64,000 bases of DNA, from assembly GCF_009905375.1 (NCBI RefSeq), contig NC_133653.1:60391956-60455955 (forward strand). The letters are read 5' to 3'. A model generated the notes under the pieces. That model did no database searches, was not told the DNA's origin, and was given only the letters and a program-made list of their open reading frames with translations. The position numbers and the translations under genes are program-made. Below, piece by piece: positions 58,105 through 64,000 of the stretch (its first letter is position 1; each line of letters starts with the position of its first letter). The DNA comes from Apium graveolens (Eukaryota; Streptophyta; Magnoliopsida; Apiales; Apiaceae).

Positions 58105-60540
58105 GCCATATACGCAGATATCGCAGCTTGTCCAATCATGTCAAACTCTAACAATGCTTTTAAATTCTCATGCAATATATATATTGTCTTCTCAACTCCA
58201 AACACATCAGAATCACATGGAATAGGTATCGATTCCCCGTTGGCTTTCATAAATGTCGTAGCATATTTGTACAATACCTTGTATTGCCGTGGCACTTTCT
58301 TGCTGACCTTGACGTGAGTGAACTCTTGTTGAATTTTATGCACCTCACCCTTGTTCTTTGACTGCGACACATCTCTTTTCTTTTTCTACAAAAAAATGAA
58401 AGAATATAAGTAGACATTTATTCACCTAATTAACCCCTATTTTTCAACTTTTATACAACTTTAGCAACCAACAAGCACATGTAAATACCACAACTGTTCG
58501 TAGGCTGATTAAATTTCGAGGCCATGCCAAGTGTGAACCAACGGCTTCACGAACATGTTCAATTTCACCAGGTATAGGCACGGGAACTAAAGCATCTGGT
58601 TGGATATGTCCATCAACCGACACACGAGCATGTCCAGGCTTCAGGGGCACTCTATGAACCGAAACATTAATTTCATCATCTTCGAAAATAGTACCAAAAG
58701 CAACCTTATTTTCGATGCTATCCACCGAAAGCTCATAAATTTGTGGACCCTATAATTGTAAGGAGTAAATTATATAATTACTCTACAATTTGAAGAACCG
58801 TATAATTACAATAATATTTGTGAAATATACCTTCTTTTCTGATGGAGGGGGTTGATCATAAGCAAGACAATCATCATTCACCAATATTTCTTTTGCTTTT
58901 GGTTCTCCTTCAACTGGTTGGCAACTTGCTATATCTGAAAAATTTGAAGACTGCTGATTAGATCCTGTAAACAATGACTTGAGCTCAGCCATTTCCCGCC
59001 TTATTCTTTCCAACTCCTCCTGTAGCACTCTATCACGGGCCAACAACTTCGCCTTGGTAATTGCAGGTTTTCTCTCTTTCGGCAGATTAAAGAACATTTT
59101 TGGGGTAATGAAACCTCCAACTCCTCGAACCCTACCTGAATGCTCAGGAGTTCCGAGTGCCGTAGTCAACACATCATCAGTTCCAGATGGTACGAATTCA
59201 CCCTTCTCCTTCTTTTCGAGTAATTCATCCTATCAATAAAATCAAAAATAAACATTAGAGCCAGATTAATGGACCATTTCTCTAACTAATGCAGATATGA
59301 ATACACATCAGATCTTAGGGACATATTATGAATAATGAAGGAATAAACATATTTCTCATTATAATCTGTTTTTCTCGATTAAATGCAGTTTTTTTCATAA
59401 TTTTTACTTACAATTCTGGCAAATACTGCTTCTTCAACTTCATCAAGTTCCTCATCATCTAGCTTTGACTTTCGAGCCTTTTTCCAAAATATTGCCTGAT
59501 CTGGTTTCTCTTCGGGCTTCAGTTTGCCTGTCTTTATCTGTTTAAGAGAAAAAATTAAAAGGTGCTTTATTTGTTGAAGATGAGAAAAAATTATAGCTAG
59601 GTTCTTACTTCATCCTCTTGTAAACCAATGTAACCCTTCCTTGACAAACGATGATGATATTTTCGATTACGCAATTTTTCACTCTGCAGGGTGCATAGTT
59701 TCTGCATCATACAACGAATAATTATATCCAAGTAAATATACTAAATCCAAACAAGGTACACTGGCAAAGAAAATGCATCCATACCAGCCACTTATCACAT
59801 GTCCTCTGCGCGATAAATCTCGTCCAAGCTTCTTGACCCACAAACCGATAATTTTTTGGAAGCCTCATCAGTTTCTTCTTTTTTTCAGCATATGGCATCA
59901 CGTGTTTAGTTGTTAAATCAGTTTTAAACTGTCTCCACTTCTCTCCTGCAGACCTAAGCACCATAGCCTCACTTTCCGGAGCAACTTTAAATGTACCCTA
60001 TAGACAACAAAATACACAAGTTTATAAGGCTTAGATAGTAGTACTAAAAATAAGTTGTGTGTGTCAACTATAATTTAATATCTTAATATCAAGCCCTAAT
60101 TTATCTTTCAATTCCCGATCCACATTTGGCCAGCTATCAATGTCGATAGGATTCATAGTTCTTGTCAGGTGCCCTATGTAGGACTGTAAGGTACACCTAG
60201 TATCTCCGACAGGAACTCCAAACTCATTGTATCTGATTTTAAATCTTTTGCCCTGGGCCTTCCTTACCAATACTTTTTTAAGAGAGGAAACACCTCGTGC
60301 AGCTCCCAACCTTCTTTTCGCAGAATTAGAATTAGTTGTTGTTTCTTGTTCAGACTGTTGCTTTTTAGTTTGAGGTTCACTTGGTGCTTGTCCATCCTGA
60401 TCACAGTGCTCTTCAACCTCCTGATCACAATGCTCTTCGACCTCCTGATCACTTGCTGCTTGTTCGGACTCTCTGACCTCCGGAACCATTAGTTTAACTT
60501 TTTTAGATTTGCTTTTGTTGGTTCTCTGTTTCTTTTCCAT
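58105..60540 (-). pseudogene. CACTA ORF2, 5' exons: Transposase_24-like and DUF8039-like part
   Basis: Minus-strand exons by GT-AG borders: first exon from ATG 60540 to about 60070, then 59785-59997, 59609-59701, 59412-59537, 58831-59229, about 58480-58749 and 58105-58385. The first has a lysine/glutamate-rich start with a repeated QEVEEHCD, then RYNEFGVPVGDTR and LKDKLGLDI. The second has GEKWRQFKTDLTTKHV and the third KYHHRLSRKGYIGL, as in plant En/Spm accessory transposases. The fifth is coiled-coil-like; the sixth (VAFGTIFE, PVPIPGEIEHVREAVGSHLAWP) resembles DUF8039. The Ulp1 half is at 30351-31255. The gene probably encodes a DNA-binding accessory protein fused to a protease-like domain. 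Labelled pseudogene because of the insertion and the downstream stop. Confidence 0.82.
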
Positions 60541-60839
60541 TTTTGTCCTTCACTCTGAATAATAAAACAAGAAATAATTAGTCACTGAATAAATGAAACT
60601 CTACATGAATTAAAATACATTCAAAATTATATATGCATGAATAAAAATGCATTCAAAATTACAACTGGAAAATTTCAAAAAAAATACAAAAACAAAATAC
60701 AAAAGAATTATAAAAGAAATTACAAAAGAAAAATGCATTAGTCACTATAATTCATTTACTCAAAAAAATTACAAAGGAAAATTAAATATGCTGATTAAAT
60801 TATAACAATCAAAAAGTACAAAGAGCGAAATTAACAGGA
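60541..60839 (-). other. Gap between the two CACTA genes
   Basis: About 300 bases, AT-rich, with repeated ATTACAAAAGAAA words at 60700-60780. It presumably holds the end of the transposase transcript and the promoter of ORF2; no clear TATA box can be assigned. Confidence 0.45.
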
Positions 60840-63800
60840 TCATTTTTTAACCCAAATTCCCTCAACATTTGGCCTAATACTATGCGCAACGTCTTCATTG
60901 GTCACATCAGAAGCAGGGATGTTAGAGCAGAAGGGAGGATGTTCCATGATCGTGTCACCCAAATCATCGTCGTTATACAACTTTTGATAGTCTCTAGTTG
61001 TGGAAGTTAACACGATCGACCAAGTAGGATCAACCGGATCTTTAATGTAAAACACCTGGTTGACTTGGTCAACAGAGACATATTTATCCTTCTTATGGCC
61101 TTGTCGATTGAAATCCATAAGTGTGAAGCCAAGATCGTCGATCTTTATGCCTTTATCATTCTCTGCCCATTTACACAAGAAGAGCGGAGCTTTGAACTCA
61201 TGGTAATCCAACTCCCATACTTCCAAGATTATGCCATAAAAGGTCATATCACTCTCAATGGGGTTTAAATCTTTCGCACTGGACACCTGGACTGCCTTAG
61301 CAACCACAGAAACTCCACTGTTTTGAACAACCCGCGCATCATCTCGGTCTTTCGTAAAGTATCGACTCCATTGACTGAAAAACCTTGATAAGTTAAAACA
61401 GAAAATGATGGTTTTCCAGCGAGCCATCGTATCGTCTCTGAAACAGCATCGGGATTTCCCTTCATTTCACTACTTACCTATACATAATATTATATAATAA
61501 AAAAATCCGTCAGTTGCAAACTACAACTAACAACTATTTAAGTAGACACTACACAAAACCTACTTTTTTTTCAAACCAATCGGCAAATAGCCGATTGTGC
61601 TCTCCCATGAGCCAATGAACACTTTTTTTCTTCCCTCGGTAAATTTCATCCAAATACTCCTTGTGCATTCTGAGAATATGCATAAATATTACAAATAACC
61701 CACAAAATTACATCTTCAAACAAATAGGACAAGTTAATAAAATAAACATACACGATATAGGGATACACTTCATCATTGTTTTGAAGGACATGCAGATGAG
61801 CCTCATCTCGCTCTTTTTCTTCCACGACCTTTATTATCGCGGCAGATAATGGACCAGATTGCTTGCCTTGCTCAACTGGAATGCCGGTAGTTGTACAAGT
61901 CTGGCTCATAAATTCTGTGCAGAATTCTACTGATTCTTCTTTAAGGTAGCTTTCTGCCATACAACCTTCAGGATAATATCGGTTTCGTACGTAGCTCTTT
62001 AGCACTTTATTGAATCATTCGAAGGCATACATCAATCTATAAAATACCGGTCCACATAAACGCACTTCTAGGACCAAGTGGACAATAAGATGTAATATTA
62101 CATTAAAAAATGATGAAGGGAATATTTTTTCTAGATCGCATAAGGTTATTATTACATCTGACTGCAATTTATCGAGTTTCGAGACATCGACAACTTTGCT
62201 GCATAAAGCATTAAAAAAGAAGCACAGTCGTATGATTGTGACCCTAACATTTTTTGGGAGAACGGATCGAATGGCAACAGGGAGGAGTTGTTAGAGAAGG
62301 ATATGGCAGTCATGGGACGTAAGCCCGTATATCTTCAAATCAGACATGGATACACAATTTTTTATGTTTGATCCATGTCCAGAGGGAAGTTTCATAGACA
62401 AGAATGAGTTCAACACTTTCTTTTTTCAGCCTTCGACAAAGTAAAAGGGGAAGGGGGCAGATAGGTCTTCTTTTCTCCTACTTGAGGAGCTAAATCATGT
62501 CTAACACCCATATCAATCATATCACGACGTGCCACCTCACTATCTTTTGACTTTCGCATATTTAATAACGTCCCAAGAAGATTATCACACACATTTTTCT
62601 TGATGTGCATAACATCGAGACAATGGCGAACATGATGATATTTCCAATATTCTAACTCAAAGAAAATAGATTTTTTCTTCCATGGACATTCCACCTTCTT
62701 CGACTTCTTCACCTCTTTTCCAAAACAAAAATCAATTCGTTCCTGACGCGCTAACACTTCTTCTCCGGAAAGGGATTGACATGCGTTCCCCAACTCTTGT
62801 TGTCCGTTAAAGGCCGCCTTCTGCCTCCTATAAGGGTGCTGCCTAGGCAAATAACAGCGATGACCTTGGAAGCACATCTTCCTACTGTGACTTAAATATT
62901 TAGCCACAGTATCGTCACCACAAATTGGACAACTCTTATAACCCTTATTCACGCAGCCTGATAAGTTTCCATATGCTGGAAAATCATTTGTAGTCCACAA
63001 TAAAGTTGCTTTTAGAGTGAAATATGATTTACTATAGGCGTCATAAACGTTTGGTTCACCTTCTTTCCAAAGTTTTTTTAGATCATCAATCAACGGTTGT
63101 AAATAAACGTCGATGTTATTTCCCAGCTCATGTGGACCAGGAACTAAAACTGACAACATCATGAACTTCCTTTTCATGCATAACCACGGAGGAAGATTGT
63201 ACGTTACCAACACTACTGGCCAGCAAGTATAACGATTGACTAACCCATTGGTATGTGGGTTGATACCATCCGCTGATAAAGCCAACCTAATATTCCTAGA
63301 TTCACTACCAAAGGCAGGCCATCGGTAATCGATATTCCTCCAAGAAGGAGAGTCGGTCGGATGTCGCATCTTGTCATCATTTATTCGCTGATTTGCATGC
63401 CAAGTCATGAGTTCAGCAGTAGAGGGAGATTTAAATAACCGTTTAAATCTTGGAATTATAGGAAAATACCACATGACCTTGGCTGGAACATTGACCCTAA
63501 GTTGGCCATTCTTCCGTACTTTCCAACGTGACAGCTTGCAATGAGGACACTGAGAAGCATCAGAATGTATGACCCTATACAGTATACAATCATTGGGACA
63601 CGAATGAATTTTTATATACTCTAGACCTATATTGGATAAAGTTTTCTTTGCTTCATATGCGTTAGGAGGCAACACATTATCTTTGGGAAGGATCGAGCCA
63701 ACTGAAGAGAGCAGCTCAGTAAAGGCAGTGTCGCTAATACCAAACCTAGCTTTCCAGTTGTGTAATTTTAACATTGACTCTAACTTTGTGCACTCGCTTC

Positions 63801-64000
63801 CCTCAAACAACGGTTGTTCCGCATCAACAACAAACCTCTGAAAATCATATGAATCCTTATCGCGTAATTACCCGAATTAAAAGCCGTTTCACAAACTTCA
63901 ACAGTTTCTGATGCAGCAAAGTGCTCTGTAGGTTGGTCTGAAGCAGGACGTGTACTACCTATAGAAGACCTAGTACTCCTAGTAGATTTTTCTTTATGCC
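60840..64000 (-). pseudogene. tnp2: CACTA TNP2-type transposase, partial at window edge
   Basis: Transposase that cuts at CACTA ends. Its N-terminus lies right of 64000. Large open frame 63810-62410 (466 residues): CPHCKLSRWK, STAELMTWHANQRIN, PWLCMKRKFMM, CPICGDDTVAKYLSH, GHRCYLPRQHPYR and the CLDVMHIKKNVCDN signature. A frameshift at about 62415 (A-rich GAAAAAAGAAAG) leads to the DUF4218-like part (QLLPVAIRSVLPKNVR, NKVLKSYVRNRYYPEGCM), with CAA-to-TAA near 62290 and CGA-to-TGA near 62013. Later exons hold EIYRGKKKSVHWLMGEHN (about 61570-61650) and the DUF4216-like domain (61430-60840, DMTFYGIILEVWELDYHEF), with one more frameshift near 61350. It looks recently inactivated: few lesions, many C-to-T. 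Confidence 0.88.

Larger units (their letters stand above)
29350..64000 (-). mobile_element. CACTA (En/Spm) DNA transposon, right part beyond window
   Basis: The left terminus CACTACTAGAAAAAAG at 29350 carries the hallmark CACTA end. It is followed by a dense subterminal array and then a gene for a Ulp1-type protein, interrupted by Copia-3. A TNP2-type transposase gene lies at 60840-64000. Both genes run on the minus strand, so 29350 is the 3' end. Without Copia-3 the part in this window is about 7.9 kb. The other end, the 3-bp target duplication and the start of the transposase gene lie right of the window. Confidence 0.92.

Overview
The window is plant nuclear DNA made almost entirely of transposable elements stacked inside one another. 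I see no host gene, rRNA or tRNA. The evidence is plant-type Ty1/copia elements of the Sirevirus/SIRE kind with an extra 3' gene, an Athila-type and a chromovirus-type Ty3/gypsy element, and a CACTA (En/Spm) transposon with a TNP2 transposase gene and a Ulp1-protease gene. The composition suggests repeat-rich heterochromatin of a dicot. An asterid or Apiaceae-like genome is only an impression from the protein style.  Left block (1-21706): Copia-1, a decayed Sirevirus-like element on the + strand. Its 5' LTR is cut 7 bp from its inner end by an inverted LTR of the Copia-3 type (1-506). Its order is gag, protease, integrase, RT-RNase H (565-6100), a spacer with a repeated oligomer, a large additional ORF (6981-11792) and a 3' LTR. 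That 3' LTR is split by a complete-ended Athila-type element (12359-20799, minus strand, perfect ATATC target duplication) that has lost its integrase.  Middle block (21707-29349): an older, heavily decayed Sirevirus-like relic with an RNase H trace, a recognisable small ORF, additional-ORF traces and a terminal LTR, followed by an inverted LTR fragment.  Right block (29350-64000): one end and most of the genes of a CACTA transposon read on the minus strand. Copia-3 (31265-58022, LTRs about 3% different by eye) sits in an intron of the CACTA Ulp1-type gene, 7 bp from a splice acceptor. Copia-3 was itself hit twice: by a 4.37-kb solo LTR (34588-38959, target duplication ATACA) in its protease-integrase region, and by a rearranged, end-truncated chromovirus (about 41410-51325) that replaced its RNase H.  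How the parts relate: nearly every pol gene is broken by stops, frameshifts or insertions, so none of these elements looks autonomous. The most notable shared design is the downstream unit of the Sirevirus-like elements: a TATA box, a pyrimidine-rich leader and an extra gene after pol, plus in two of them a small conserved ORF. Each element also repeats its own signature oligomer in both its LTR and the pol-downstream spacer.
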